Notes: a model not told the origin generated them from the sequence alone. Positions 34,457 to 43,471 are shown, counted from the stretch's first letter. The stretch is DNA of 64,000 bases from Bradyrhizobium sp. CB1015 (GCF_025200925.1 NZ_CP104174.1:4278001-4342000), one strand, 5' to 3'. A program made the numbers and translations.

Positions 34457-35746
34457 TTAAGCCGCCGCCGGCTGCAGTTTCGGCTGCCGCGACAGCGCCA
34501 GCACGATCAAGGCCGCGAACACGCAGAGCGCGCCGGCGATGAAGAAGGCGGGCAGGTAGCTCTGGTAGGCCGTGCGCGAGAAGCCTGCGCCGAACGCCGC
34601 GGTGCCGGCACCGAGCTGATGGCCGGCGAAGATCCAGCCGAACACCAGATTGGCGCGCTCGGGTCCGAACTTTTGCGCGGTGAGCCGCACCGTCGGCGGC
34701 ACCGTCGCGATCCAGTCGAGACCATAGAACATCGCGAAGACCGAGAGGCCGTAGAAGGAGAAATCGCTGAATGGCAGGAAGATCAGCGAGAGCCCGCGCA
34801 GGCCGTAGTACCAGAACAGGAGCCAGCGATTGTCATAGCGGTCCGACAGCCAGCCCGACATGATCGTGCCGAAGAAGTCGAAGATGCCCATTGCCGCCAG
34901 CAGGCTCGCCGCCTGCACCTGCGGGATGCCGAAATCGAGGCACATCGGGATCAGGTGAACCTGCACGAGACCGTTGGTGGAGGCGCCGCAGACGAAGAAG
35001 GTCGCGAACAGGATCCAGAACGCCATCGACGTCGAGGCATCGCGCAGCGTGCCGAGCGCAACGCCCGTGATCGAGCCGTGGCTGACCGGCGGTGCCGGCA
35101 AAGGCTCGGTGCCCTCGTCGCCGAACGGCCGCAGGCCGACGTCGCTGGGGCGGTCACGCATCGCGAGCAGCACGGCCAGTGCGGAGACGCCGAGCATGAT
35201 GCAGACGAAGCCGAGCGCGAGACGCCAGCCGAAGCGTTCGGTGAGGCTTGCGAGCAGCGGCAGGAACACGAGCTGGCCGGTGGCAACGCTCGCGGTCATG
35301 ATGCCGACGACGAGGCCGCGCCTTGCCGCGAACCAGCGCGTGGCGATGGTGGCGCCGAGCACCAGTGCGGTCATGCCGGTGCCGATGCCGATCACCACGC
35401 CCCACAGGGCGATGAGTTGCCAGACCTCGGTCATGCCGAGCGAGAGCACGAGCGCCGAGACCACGATCAGCTGGGCGGCCAGCGTGACGTTGCGCAGGCC
35501 ATAGCGGTTGAGCAGGGCGGCCGCGAACGGCGCCATCAGCCCGAACAGGATGAAGCGGATCGACAGCGCAGAGGAAATCTCCGCTGTGCTCCAGCCGAAC
35601 TCCTTCTGCAGCGGAACGATGAACACGCCGGGCGCGCCGACTGTGCCCGCGCTGATCAGCGCGGCGAGGAAGGTCACGCCGACCATCACCCAGCCGTAAT
35701 GGATATTGCGGCGGGACAGTGCTGCCGCGAGCCAGTTGGAGACCAT
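34457..35746 (-). CDS. MFS transporter (oxalate/monocarboxylate carrier-like)
   Basis: A 429-residue major facilitator with twelve predicted transmembrane helices. The first helix begins NIHYGWVMVGVTFLAALI, and the inter-domain signature is in GWLSDRYDNRWLL in the second half. The N-terminal HYGWVMVGVTF together with VGAPGVFIVPLQKEFGWST places it in the OFA/monocarboxylate-like branch, so an organic acid is the likely cargo. ATG 35746 follows CAAGGAAAATTCG. It is next to the IS110 element and 145 bp from the thiolase at 35892, which is on the same strand. Confidence 0.88.
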   Translation of the reverse strand: MVSNWLAAALSRRNIHYGWVMVGVTFLAALISAGTVGAPGVFIVPLQKEFGWSTAEISSALSIRFILFGLMAPFAAALLNRYGLRNVTLAAQLIVVSALVLSLGMTEVWQLIALWGVVIGIGTGMTALVLGATIATRWFAARRGLVVGIMTASVATGQLVFLPLLASLTERFGWRLALGFVCIMLGVSALAVLLAMRDRPSDVGLRPFGDEGTEPLPAPPVSHGSITGVALGTLRDASTSMAFWILFATFFVCGASTNGLVQVHLIPMCLDFGIPQVQAASLLAAMGIFDFFGTIMSGWLSDRYDNRWLLFWYYGLRGLSLIFLPFSDFSFYGLSVFAMFYGLDWIATVPPTVRLTAQKFGPERANLVFGWIFAGHQLGAGTAAFGAGFSRTAYQSYLPAFFIAGALCVFAALIVLALSRQPKLQPAAA

Positions 35747-35891
35747 CGAATTTTCCTTGGAGACCGAAAGAGTGACTACCTACCGTGTGCTTGCTGCCAA
35801 ACGCTCTGTCAGTAACCCGCCGAGCCCAGTAATCTGGCACGAATCGGATTCGTCTGAAATGACAGAGTTCCCTCATTTTAAGACACTGTCG

Positions 35892-37088
35892 TTACGACGC
35901 GAGCCGCTCGACCGCGATGGCGGTGGCTTCGCCGCCTCCGATGCAGAGTGCGGCGATGCCGCGCTTGAGGTTGTTGGCCTCCAGCGCATGCAGCAGCGTC
36001 ACGATCAGCCGCGCGCCGGTGGCGCCGATCGGGTGGCCCAGCGCGCAGGCGCCGCCGTTGACGTTGAGCTTCTCGCGGGGAATGCCGAGATCGCGCTGCG
36101 CCGCCATCGCCACCACCGCAAAAGCCTCGTTGATCTCGAACAGGTCGACATCGGACGCAGCCCAGCCGACCTTCTCGAGCAGCCTGCGGATCGCCGGGAT
36201 CGGCGCCGTGGTGAACCATTGCGGCTCCTGGCTGTGGGTGGCGTGGCCCTTGATCTCGGCGAGAACAGGCAGGCCGCCCCGGTCGGCAAGCGAGCGCTTC
36301 GTCAGAACCAGCGCGGCGGCGCCATCGGCATTGGCGGAGGAGGCGGCCGGCGTGATGGTGCCGTTGGCACGGAATGCCGGCTTCAATCCGGGGATCTTGG
36401 CGGGGTCGACCTTCAGCGGATGCTCGTCATTGGCGATCACGCGCGGTCCGGCCTTTTCGGTCAGCGTGATCGGCGCGATCTCGGCCTTGAACGCGCCGCC
36501 CTCGACGGCCTTGCGGGCGCGGCTGAGCGTCTCCATCGCATAGGCGTCCTGGTCCTTGCGGGTGAATTGATAGGCTTCCGCCGTGGCCTCGCCGAAATCG
36601 CCCATGGACCGGCCGGTCTCGTAGGCGTCCTCCAGGCCGTCCATCATCATGTGGTCGATGATGCGGTCATGGCCGACGCGATAGCCGGCGCGCGCCTTGG
36701 CCAGCAGATAGGGCGCGTTGCTCATGCTCTCCATGCCGCCGGAGACGACGATGTCGGCCGAGCCGGCGCGGATGATGTCGTGCGCCAGCATGGCCGCTTT
36801 CATGCCGGAACCGCAGACCTTGTTGACGGTGGTCGCGCCGGTGGCATCGGGCAAACCGGCGCTTCGCGCCGCCTGCCGCGCCGGCGCCTGGCCTTGGCCG
36901 GCCGGCAGCACGCAGCCCATGAAGACCTCGTCGACCTTCTCGGGCGCAAGCTTGGCGCGCTCCAGCGCCGCACCGATCACGTGTGAGCCGAGCCTGTGCG
37001 CAGGGAGCGGCGACAATTCGCCCATGAAGCGGCCGAGCGGGGTGCGTGCGGCGGAGACGATGACGATGGGATCGGCGGCTTCGGCCAT
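35892..37088 (-). CDS. acetyl-CoA acetyltransferase (thiolase)
   Basis: A 398-residue classical thiolase with all catalytic parts: nucleophile Cys in VNKVCGSGMKAAML (about residue 92), NVNGGACALGHPIGATGARL with the catalytic His near residue 353, and the second Cys in AALCIGGGEATAIAVER near residue 383. It condenses or cleaves acetoacetyl-CoA or 3-ketoacyl-CoA, serving fatty-acid breakdown or polyhydroxybutyrate supply. ATG 37088 follows AGGGAGCCCC. A 12-bp palindrome lies about 40 bp upstream. The enoyl-CoA hydratase upstream on the same strand, and the thioesterase and TetR beyond it, suggest one regulated acyl-CoA unit. Confidence 0.92.
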   Translation of the reverse strand: MAEAADPIVIVSAARTPLGRFMGELSPLPAHRLGSHVIGAALERAKLAPEKVDEVFMGCVLPAGQGQAPARQAARSAGLPDATGATTVNKVCGSGMKAAMLAHDIIRAGSADIVVSGGMESMSNAPYLLAKARAGYRVGHDRIIDHMMMDGLEDAYETGRSMGDFGEATAEAYQFTRKDQDAYAMETLSRARKAVEGGAFKAEIAPITLTEKAGPRVIANDEHPLKVDPAKIPGLKPAFRANGTITPAASSANADGAAALVLTKRSLADRGGLPVLAEIKGHATHSQEPQWFTTAPIPAIRRLLEKVGWAASDVDLFEINEAFAVVAMAAQRDLGIPREKLNVNGGACALGHPIGATGARLIVTLLHALEANNLKRGIAALCIGGGEATAIAVERLAS

Positions 37089-37125
37089 GACGGGGCTCCC
37101 TGGCGATGACGGGTAAGATGATGGT

Positions 37126-37137
37126 CATCATATGATG
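37126..37137. promoter_or_regulatory. palindrome upstream of the thiolase gene
   Basis: CATCATATGATG is a perfect 12-bp palindrome 38 bp before the thiolase start, preceded by a further ATGATG/CATCAT pair. It is a possible operator for the TetR regulator at 38879. Confidence 0.4.
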
Positions 37138-37210
37138 CGGCGCAAAAAATGCAACCGCGAAAGGGGTGAGAAAATGTCGTGGGTCGGATGAGATTTGGTC
37201 ACTCCCTCGT

Positions 37211-37341
37211 CCGTGTCCCGGACGCGGCGCGACGTGCAACGTTGCGACGCAGAGCCGGGATCCAGATCGCGCCGGCCTCATCGCTGCATGGGCCCCGGCT
37301 CAGCGCACCGCCAAGGGGGCGCTGCGCTGCGTCCGGGGCAC
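37211..37341. repeat. GTGCCCCGGACGC-type repeat, copy 2
   Basis: Between the thiolase and the enoyl-CoA hydratase. The left end GTCCCGGACGCGGCGC pairs loosely with GCGCTGCGTCCGGGGCAC on the right, and AGAGCCGGGATCC with GGGCCCCGGCTC inside. Confidence 0.7.
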
Positions 37342-37354
37342 GGAAACCTGCATC

Positions 37355-38125
37355 CTACCGCTTCCGCTTCACAAACGCGCCCATCAGCCGCGTCGGCTCG
37401 TCCGTCAGAAACGACTCGCCGAACACTTTCACGCTCAAATTCACCGACTCGGTCAGAGGCAGCTCTTCCCATCGCCGCAGCAACGCCTTCTGCGAGCGCA
37501 GCGCTTCGGGGCCGCATGCGAGCAGCGTCGTCACGACGTGCTCGACCTCGGCGTCCAGCCCGCCCTCCGGTGCGACCTTGTCGATCAGGCCCCAGGCGAG
37601 CGCAGTGGCTGCGTCGATGTTCTCCGCCGTCATCACCAACCAGCGCGCGCGGGCCCAGCCGATCAGGCGCGGCAACAGCGCGGCGTGGATCACCGAGGGG
37701 ATGCCGACACGCACCTCCGGCATGCCGAAATGGGCATCGTGCGCGGCGATGCGGAAGTCGCAGGCCGCGGCCACTTCCAGCCCGCCGCCGAGGCACCAGC
37801 CCGGCATGCGTGCGATGACCGGGGCCGGGAAGGCGCGCACCGCTTCGCAGAGATCGCGCAGGCGGCTGATGAAGGCTTCGGCGGATGTCTGGTCGAGCCC
37901 GGCCATCTCCTTGATGTCGGCCCCGCCGATCAGGCTCTTCTCGCTCTGGCCGCGCAGCACCACAACGCGGATGCTGCGATCGGATGCGAGCTGCTGCAGG
38001 CCTTCGCGCACGGCGTCGGTCACCGGCGAGCCGAGAATGTTGAGCGGGCCGGCGTTGCAGATGACGACATGAACGACGCTGCGCACATCGCGCGTGATGC
38101 CGCAATGGTGGTTGAGCATTTCCAT
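37355..38125 (-). CDS. enoyl-CoA hydratase/isomerase family protein
   Basis: A 256-residue crotonase-fold protein. The oxyanion stretches are SLIGGADIKEMAGLD (about residues 65-78) and PGWCLGGGLEVAAACDFRIA (about 108-127), and MPEVRVGIPSVIHAALLPRLIG has a Glu in the catalytic position, with the second Glu of true hydratases less clear. It hydrates or isomerises an unsaturated acyl-CoA. ATG 38125 has a weak ribosome site, and ATG two codons later is possible. The gene shares direction with the thiolase and is divergent from the thioesterase at 38282. Confidence 0.85.
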   Translation of the reverse strand: MEMLNHHCGITRDVRSVVHVVICNAGPLNILGSPVTDAVREGLQQLASDRSIRVVVLRGQSEKSLIGGADIKEMAGLDQTSAEAFISRLRDLCEAVRAFPAPVIARMPGWCLGGGLEVAAACDFRIAAHDAHFGMPEVRVGIPSVIHAALLPRLIGWARARWLVMTAENIDAATALAWGLIDKVAPEGGLDAEVEHVVTTLLACGPEALRSQKALLRRWEELPLTESVNLSVKVFGESFLTDEPTRLMGAFVKRKR

Positions 38126-38253
38126 CGTGGGATCTCGAAAGGGTTCGTGGACATGCGCAAGGTGCGCCGGTCGGGATCACTTCCGGGCCGAAAGCCCCGG
38201 CTTGTCAAGCGGGCAGGGCGGCGGAGTTGCCAGGCTGAAGTCCGTGGCATAGT

Positions 38254-38267
38254 ATGATATATATCAT
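38254..38267. promoter_or_regulatory. 14-bp perfect palindrome upstream of the thioesterase gene
   Basis: ATGATATATATCAT is self-complementary and lies 15 bp before the thioesterase ATG, in the divergent gap to the enoyl-CoA hydratase. In this GC-rich genome such an AT-rich palindrome is unusual; it may be an operator or overlap a -10 region. Confidence 0.5.
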
Positions 38268-38281
38268 TTAAAGAGGCTGCC

Positions 38282-38809
38282 ATGACTGGTAATGATCAAC
38301 TCGACCTGTTTTCGCCCACGCAACGGCGCGAACGCGTGGTGGACTGGCAGGTGCCTGCGCCGGTCGCGCGGGCGGCCATGGGGCTTTCGGGCATGGATGC
38401 CATGCTGGGCATCCGTGACGGCGGGCTGCCGCCGCCGCCCTTCGCAAAGCTGATCGGGTTCATCATGGCCGTGGTCGAGCCGGGCCGGATCGTCATGGAA
38501 CTGGAGCCGCGCGAGGATCTTGAAAACACCGTCGGTCTTCTCCACGGCGCGACCGCAGCGGCGCTGCTCGATACGGCCATGGGATGCGCCATCTCGACCC
38601 GGCTCGAGGCCGGACAAAGTTCGGTGACCCTCGATCTGAAGCTGACGTATCTGCGCCCGCTGTCGGTTCGCTCGGGGCTGATCTCGGCCGAGGGCAAGAT
38701 CATCAAGCTGGGGCGCCAGACCAGCTATACCGAGGGTTTCGTCCGCGACGGCAAGGGGGCGCTCGCCGTCCATGCGACGGCAACCTTTTCCATGATCCCG
38801 ATGTCTTAA
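38282..38809 (+). CDS. PaaI-type acyl-CoA thioesterase
   Basis: A 175-residue hotdog-fold protein. The PaaI/4HBT active-site segment reads GLLHGATAAALLDTAMGCAI, with HG and the Asp in the central helix (about residues 85-105), followed by the strand SVTLDLKLTYLRPL. It hydrolyses an acyl- or aryl-CoA to free acid, often to rescue CoA. An N-terminal extension of about 45 residues is longer than in minimal PaaI proteins. ATG 38282 is preceded by AGAGG. TetR follows 69 bases downstream in the same direction. Confidence 0.88.
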   Translation: MTGNDQLDLFSPTQRRERVVDWQVPAPVARAAMGLSGMDAMLGIRDGGLPPPPFAKLIGFIMAVVEPGRIVMELEPREDLENTVGLLHGATAAALLDTAMGCAISTRLEAGQSSVTLDLKLTYLRPLSVRSGLISAEGKIIKLGRQTSYTEGFVRDGKGALAVHATATFSMIPMS

Positions 38810-38878
38810 CGTGAATTAATGCACGTGCTGGTCCATTTCTGTGTTATGAGATGATCTCCGACATCCAATGAGATCCGC

Positions 38879-39499
38879 ATGCGCTATTCCCGGGAACACA
38901 AGCAGGAAACCCACGACCGCATCGTGAAGAAGGCCTCGGTGCGGCTGCGGGAGAAGGGTGCCCACGGCATCGGCGTCGCCGATCTCATGAAGGAGGCGGG
39001 CCTGACCCATGGCGGCTTTTACGCGCATTTCGATTCCCGCGAGGCGCTGGTGATCGAGGCCTTTGCCTACGCCATGGACCGTTCGATGGAACACTGGCGC
39101 AAGCTCACCGGCGAGGCCTCGCCGGAGAAGCGGCTGGCGCTGATCGCGGAAAGCTATCTGTCCACGCTGCATCGCGACAATCCCGGGCACGGCTGCTCGA
39201 TTCCCGCGCTCGGCGCCGAGATCGCCCGCGAGAGCCCGAAGACACGCAAGGCCTTCGCCGGCAAGCTGGATGAGATGATCGAGACCCTGACCGACACCAT
39301 CCCGAACATGCCGCGCAAGGCGGCACGCAAGCAGGCGATCGCGACGCTGGCGACGATGGCCGGTACCATGCTGCTGGCGCGCATCGCCGGCTCGAGCGAA
39401 TTGTCCGACGAGGTGCTGAAGGCGGGCCGGGACCACGCGCTCGAGGGCGCGAAGCGTGAGCCGAAGGTGGCGGCCGCGAAGAAGGCGAAGCAGAACTAG
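38879..39499 (+). CDS. TetR/AcrR family transcriptional regulator
   Basis: A 206-residue repressor. The DNA-binding helix-turn-helix is at about residues 10-55 (IVKKASVRLREKGAHGIGVADLMKEAG, then LTHGGFYAHFDSREALV as recognition helix). The C-terminal domain is helical with a Lys-rich tail. The neighbours suggest control of the thioesterase and the divergent hydratase/thiolase genes, sensing an acyl-CoA or related ligand. An 11-bp interrupted palindrome, GAGATGATCTC, lies at 38848-38858, about 20 bp before the start, and could be its own site. Confidence 0.9.
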   Translation: MRYSREHKQETHDRIVKKASVRLREKGAHGIGVADLMKEAGLTHGGFYAHFDSREALVIEAFAYAMDRSMEHWRKLTGEASPEKRLALIAESYLSTLHRDNPGHGCSIPALGAEIARESPKTRKAFAGKLDEMIETLTDTIPNMPRKAARKQAIATLATMAGTMLLARIAGSSELSDEVLKAGRDHALEGAKREPKVAAAKKAKQN

Positions 39500-39508
39500 G
39501 TGGGATGC

Positions 39509-39625
39509 CGTAGGGTGGGTTGGCCATGCGATTGCGCGAAGCGCATTCGCTTGGCGTAACCCACCACTGTGTTCGTCCGCGGAGACGGAAGAGGTGGGTT
39601 ACGCCTTCGGCTAACCCACCTTACG
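39509..39625. repeat. CGTAGGGTGGGTT-type palindromic repeat
   Basis: An inverted repeat with ends CGTAGGGTGGGTT and AACCCACCTTACG, plus an internal pair GGCGTAACCCACC / GGTGGGTTACGCC. It lies between convergent tetR and lysR and includes the lysR stop codon, so it may be a two-way terminator. It is related to the element at 16397. Confidence 0.75.
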
Positions 39626-40544
39626 AGCGCGCGTTCAATCGCCCTGCAAACAACGCCCGCTCGCGCTCGACAATCTCCGAGATGTAATCCGCCACGGCCC
39701 TGATCCGCGCCAGGTCCTTGCTGTCGGCGTGCATCAGCATCCAGAATGTCCGCGTGATCGAAATCTCCTCCGGCAGCACGGCCACGAGCTGCGGATAATC
39801 GCTCGCCATGAAATGCGGCAGCACGGCGATGCCGAAGCCTGAGAGGGTGGCGTTGAGCTGGGCGATCAGATTGGCGCTGCGAAAGCGCGCGGAGATCCGC
39901 GGCGAGACCTGCGGCAGATAGTCGAGCTCCGGCGTGAACAAGAGCTCCTCGATGTAGCCGACGAAGCGGTGCTGCGTCAGGTCCTGCCGCGAGGTGATCT
40001 CAGGGAAGCGATCGAGATAGCCAGGTGCGGCATAGAGCCCGAGGCGGTAGTCGAGCAGCTTGCGGCCGACGATGCGGCCTTCCTTCGGCATGGTCAGGCT
40101 GATGGCGATATCGGCCTCGCGCTTGGAGAGGCTGAACAGCCGCGCGGTTGCCACAAGTTGCAGATCGAGATCGGGATAGCGGTCCGCGAACGGCGCCAGC
40201 CGCGGCGCCAGGAAGGCGGTGCCGAAGCCATCAGGGGCGCCGATCCGCACCGTCCCGGTCAGCCGCGCCACGGAGCCGCCGACCTGCTCCTGGTTGGCGA
40301 CGATGGTGGATTCCATGGCTTCGGCGCTGTCGGCGACGCGCTGGCCGGCCTCGGTGAGCAGGTAGCCGGTCTTGCGCCGGTCAAACAGCTTGGCCGAGAG
40401 GTGCTTCTCCAGCCGGTCGACGCGGCGGATCACGGTGGCATGGTCGACCCCCAGCTGTTTTGCCGCAGCCGAGACCGATCCGCCCCGCACGATGGCGAGC
40501 ACGAAGCGAAAGTCGTCCCAATCGATAGCGCCTTGATCCAGCAT
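39621..40544 (-). CDS. LysR family transcriptional regulator
   Basis: A 307-residue regulator. The N-terminal winged helix-turn-helix (about residues 8-65, WDDFRFVLAIVRGGSVSAAAKQLGVDHATVIRRVDRLE) is followed by the effector-binding domain (about 90-295). It is divergent from mmsA, so it probably regulates the valine-degradation operon. ATG 40544 gives the usual length and start (MLDQGAIDWDDF); longer frames lack a ribosome site. An inverted repeat with the LysR T-N11-A style lies in the intergenic gap. Its stop lies within a palindromic repeat. Confidence 0.9.
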   Translation of the reverse strand: MLDQGAIDWDDFRFVLAIVRGGSVSAAAKQLGVDHATVIRRVDRLEKHLSAKLFDRRKTGYLLTEAGQRVADSAEAMESTIVANQEQVGGSVARLTGTVRIGAPDGFGTAFLAPRLAPFADRYPDLDLQLVATARLFSLSKREADIAISLTMPKEGRIVGRKLLDYRLGLYAAPGYLDRFPEITSRQDLTQHRFVGYIEELLFTPELDYLPQVSPRISARFRSANLIAQLNATLSGFGIAVLPHFMASDYPQLVAVLPEEISITRTFWMLMHADSKDLARIRAVADYISEIVERERALFAGRLNARS

Positions 40545-40578
40545 TTTCGCACATCTATGGTGCATTATCTCAGACTTG

Positions 40579-40607
40579 AATCCTATAAAATGCAGGTCAA
40601 TAGGATT
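40579..40607. promoter_or_regulatory. candidate LysR operator in the lysR/mmsA gap
   Basis: AATCCTAT (40579-40586) and ATAGGATT (40600-40607) are perfect 8-bp inverted arms 13 bp apart. They lie between the divergent lysR and mmsA starts, about 40 bp from each, the usual place for a LysR recognition site. Confidence 0.6.
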
Positions 40608-40646
40608 TGTCAAAGCGACCACGCTCGGCCTGAAGGAGACCATTCC

Positions 40647-42143
40647 ATGCGTTCAATCGGACATTTCATCGGTGGCAAGGAGGTCAAGGGCACCTCTGGC
40701 CGCACCGCCGACGTTTTCGAGCCGATGACCGGTGACGTTCAGGCCAAGGTGGCGCTGGCGTCGAAGGCCGAGGTCCGCGCCGCCGTCGAGAACGCGCGCG
40801 CCGCCCAGCCCGAATGGGCCGCGACCAACCCGCAGCGCCGCTCCCGCGTCATGATGAAGTTCCTGGAGCTGATCCAGCGCGACTACGACAAGCTCGCCGA
40901 GCTGCTCGCACGCGAGCACGGCAAGACCGTGCCTGATGCCAAGGGCGACATCCAGCGCGGCCTCGAGGTCGTCGAGTTCGCCTGCGGCATCCCGCATCTG
41001 ATGAAGGGCGAGTACACGGAAGGCGCCGGGCCCGGCATCGACATCTATTCGATGCGCCAGCCTCTCGGCGTCGTCGCCGGCATCACGCCGTTCAACTTCC
41101 CGGCGATGATCCCGATGTGGAAGTTCGCGCCCGCGATCGCCTGCGGCAACGCTTTCATCCTCAAGCCCTCCGAGCGCGATCCCGGCGTGCCGATGAAGCT
41201 CGCCGAGCTGATGATCGAGGCGGGCCTGCCGGCCGGCATCCTCAACGTCGTCAACGGCGACAAGGAAGCGGTCGACGCCATTCTCGACGATCCCGATATC
41301 AAGGCCGTCGGCTTCGTCGGCTCGACGCCGATCGCGCAGTACATCTATGAGCGCGCCGCCCAGACCGGCAAGCGCTGCCAGTGCTTCGGCGGCGCCAAGA
41401 ACCACGCCATCGTCATGCCCGACGCGGACATGGACCAGGCCGTCGACGCGCTGATCGGCGCCGGCTACGGCTCGGCCGGCGAACGCTGCATGGCCGTCTC
41501 CGTCGCCGTCCCCGTCGGCAAGGCCACCGCCGACCGACTGATGGAAAAGCTGATCCCGCGCGTCGAATCCTTGAAGATCGGCACCTCGATCGATCCGTCG
41601 GCCGATTACGGCCCGCTGGTCACGCGCGAGGCGGTCGAGAAGGTCAAGAGCTACATCGACGTCGGCATCAAGGAAGGCGCGACGCTCGCCGTCGACGGCC
41701 GCGGCTTCAAGATGCAGGGCTACGAGAACGGCTTCTATCTCGGTGGCTCGCTGTTCGACAACGTCACCAAGGACATGCGGATCTACAAGGAAGAGATTTT
41801 TGGCCCCGTGCTCTCGGTCGTGCGTGCGCATGATTACAAGGAAGCGCTGGCGCTGCCGTCCGACCATGACTACGGCAACGGCGTTGCCATCTTCACCCGC
41901 GACGGCGATGCCGCGCGCGACTTTGCGGCCAGGGTCAACGTCGGCATGGTCGGCATCAACGTGCCGATCCCGGTGCCGATCGCCTATTACACCTTCGGTG
42001 GCTGGAAGAAGTCGGGCTTCGGCGATCTCAACCAGCACGGCCCGGACTCGATCCGCTTCTACACCAAGACCAAGACGGTGACCTCGCGCTGGCCGTCCGG
42101 CGTCAAGGAAGGCGCGGAGTTCTCGATCCCGCTGATGAAGTAG
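40647..42143 (+). CDS. mmsA: methylmalonate-semialdehyde dehydrogenase (acylating)
   Basis: A 498-residue CoA-acylating aldehyde dehydrogenase. The family marker NFPAMIPMWKFAPAIACGN is present near residue 151, and the catalytic cysteine is in GSAGERCMAVSVAV near residue 285. The residues that replace the general-base Glu of ordinary ALDHs follow the MmsA pattern (CQCFGGAKNHAIV). It converts methylmalonate semialdehyde to propionyl-CoA, ending valine breakdown. ATG 40647 has GAAGGAG nine bases before; the longer open frame upstream is antisense to lysR. It begins an operon with an acyl-CoA dehydrogenase, hydrolase and mmsB. Confidence 0.95.
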   Translation: MRSIGHFIGGKEVKGTSGRTADVFEPMTGDVQAKVALASKAEVRAAVENARAAQPEWAATNPQRRSRVMMKFLELIQRDYDKLAELLAREHGKTVPDAKGDIQRGLEVVEFACGIPHLMKGEYTEGAGPGIDIYSMRQPLGVVAGITPFNFPAMIPMWKFAPAIACGNAFILKPSERDPGVPMKLAELMIEAGLPAGILNVVNGDKEAVDAILDDPDIKAVGFVGSTPIAQYIYERAAQTGKRCQCFGGAKNHAIVMPDADMDQAVDALIGAGYGSAGERCMAVSVAVPVGKATADRLMEKLIPRVESLKIGTSIDPSADYGPLVTREAVEKVKSYIDVGIKEGATLAVDGRGFKMQGYENGFYLGGSLFDNVTKDMRIYKEEIFGPVLSVVRAHDYKEALALPSDHDYGNGVAIFTRDGDAARDFAARVNVGMVGINVPIPVPIAYYTFGGWKKSGFGDLNQHGPDSIRFYTKTKTVTSRWPSGVKEGAEFSIPLMK

Positions 42144-42176
42144 TGCGATTGGTGTGAGCTCCAGCGGCATCGGGAA

Positions 42177-42303
42177 ATCACCTCTCCCTTCGGGAGAGGT
42201 CGGCACGAAGTGCCGGGTGAGGGGTTACGGTCTTTCGTCGGAGCAGCGCCCCCTCACCCGATTTGCTGCGCAAATCGACCTCTCCCCGCAGGGGAGAGGT
42301 GAT
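42177..42303. repeat. CCTCTCCC-type palindromic repeat, copy 2
   Basis: A 127-bp inverted repeat with outer ends ATCACCTCTCCCTTCGGGAG and the complement-like CTCCCCGCAGGGGAGAGGTGAT. It lies between mmsA and the acyl-CoA dehydrogenase and may modulate read-through. Confidence 0.8.
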
Positions 42304-42325
42304 CCAAGCCGGCGGGGGCTTTGAT

Positions 42326-43471
42326 ATGCAGTTCGCTCTGAACGAGGATCAGGTCGTCCTTCGCGACATGGCGCTGGCGTTTGCGGCGGAAAAGATCGCG
42401 CCGCACGCGCTGCGCTGGGACGAGGAGAAGCATTTCCCCGTCGACGTGATGCGCGAGGCCGCCACGCTCGGCATGGGCGGCATCTACATCCGCGAGGATG
42501 TCGGCGGCTCCGCCATGACGCGGTTCGACGCGGCGTTGATCTTCGAGGCGCTGGCGACGGGCTGCCCGACCACCTCGGCCTTCATCTCCATCCACAACAT
42601 GGCGAGCTGGATGATCGATGCCTTCGGCAGCGACACCCAGCGCCACCAATGGCTGCCGAAGCTCTGCACCATGGAGCTGATCGCAAGCTACTGCCTGACC
42701 GAGCCGGGCGCCGGCTCGGACGCGGCCGCCCTGCGCACCCGCGCGGTGCGCGAGGGCGATCATTACGTCCTCAACGGCCAGAAGCAGTTCATCTCCGGCG
42801 CCGGCGGCACCGATGTTCTGGTCGCGATGGTCAGGACCGGCGGCGATGGTCCCGGCGGCATCTCGACCCTCGTCATCGACGGCAAGACGCCCGGCGTCTC
42901 CTTCGGCGCCAATGAGCGCAAGATGGGCTGGAACGCACAGCCGACCCGCGCGGTGATATTCGAGAACGCCCGCGTGCCCATGGCCAATCGCCTGAGCGAG
43001 GAGGGCACAGGCTTCAAGATCGCGATGGCCGGTCTCGACGGCGGCCGCCTCAACATCACGGCGTGTTCTCTTGGTGGTGCCCAAACTGCGCTGGACAAGG
43101 CGCGCGCCTACATGAAGGAGCGCAAGGCGTTTGGAAAGCGCCTCGACGAATTCCAGGCGCTGCAGTTCCGTCTCGCCGACATGGCGATCGAGCTCGAGGC
43201 CGCGCGTACCTTCCTGTGGCGTGCCGCGGCGGCGCTCGACCGCAAGGACCCCGACGCCACCATGTTGTGCGCGATGGCCAAGCGCTTCGGCACCGATGTC
43301 GGCTTCGAGGTCGCCAACCACGCGCTGCAGCTTCACGGCGGCTACGGTTACCTCAGCGAATACGGCATCGAGAAGATCGTGCGCGACTTGCGCGTGCACC
43401 AGATCCTCGAAGGCACCAATGAAATCATGCGGCTCATCGTGGCGCGCAAATTGATCGAGGGCGCGCGATGA
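42326..43471 (+). CDS. acyl-CoA dehydrogenase, isobutyryl-CoA type
   Basis: A 381-residue flavoprotein of the short-chain acyl-CoA dehydrogenase family. YCLTEPGAGSDAAALRT is the FAD-binding motif, and GGYGYLSEYGIEKIVRDLRVHQILEGTNEI holds the catalytic Glu (in LEGT). Placement between mmsA and hydroxyisobutyryl-CoA hydrolase points to isobutyryl-CoA as substrate. ATG 42326 is chosen; the upstream in-frame extension is encoded by the repeat. Its stop overlaps the next gene's start by four bases (ATGA). Confidence 0.92.
   Translation: MQFALNEDQVVLRDMALAFAAEKIAPHALRWDEEKHFPVDVMREAATLGMGGIYIREDVGGSAMTRFDAALIFEALATGCPTTSAFISIHNMASWMIDAFGSDTQRHQWLPKLCTMELIASYCLTEPGAGSDAAALRTRAVREGDHYVLNGQKQFISGAGGTDVLVAMVRTGGDGPGGISTLVIDGKTPGVSFGANERKMGWNAQPTRAVIFENARVPMANRLSEEGTGFKIAMAGLDGGRLNITACSLGGAQTALDKARAYMKERKAFGKRLDEFQALQFRLADMAIELEAARTFLWRAAAALDRKDPDATMLCAMAKRFGTDVGFEVANHALQLHGGYGYLSEYGIEKIVRDLRVHQILEGTNEIMRLIVARKLIEGAR

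Noticed and set aside
38254..38267. ATGATATATATCAT considered only as a -10 promoter element
   Set aside because: A -10 role is possible, but no matching -35 at 17 bp was convincing, so it is listed as a palindrome with unknown role.
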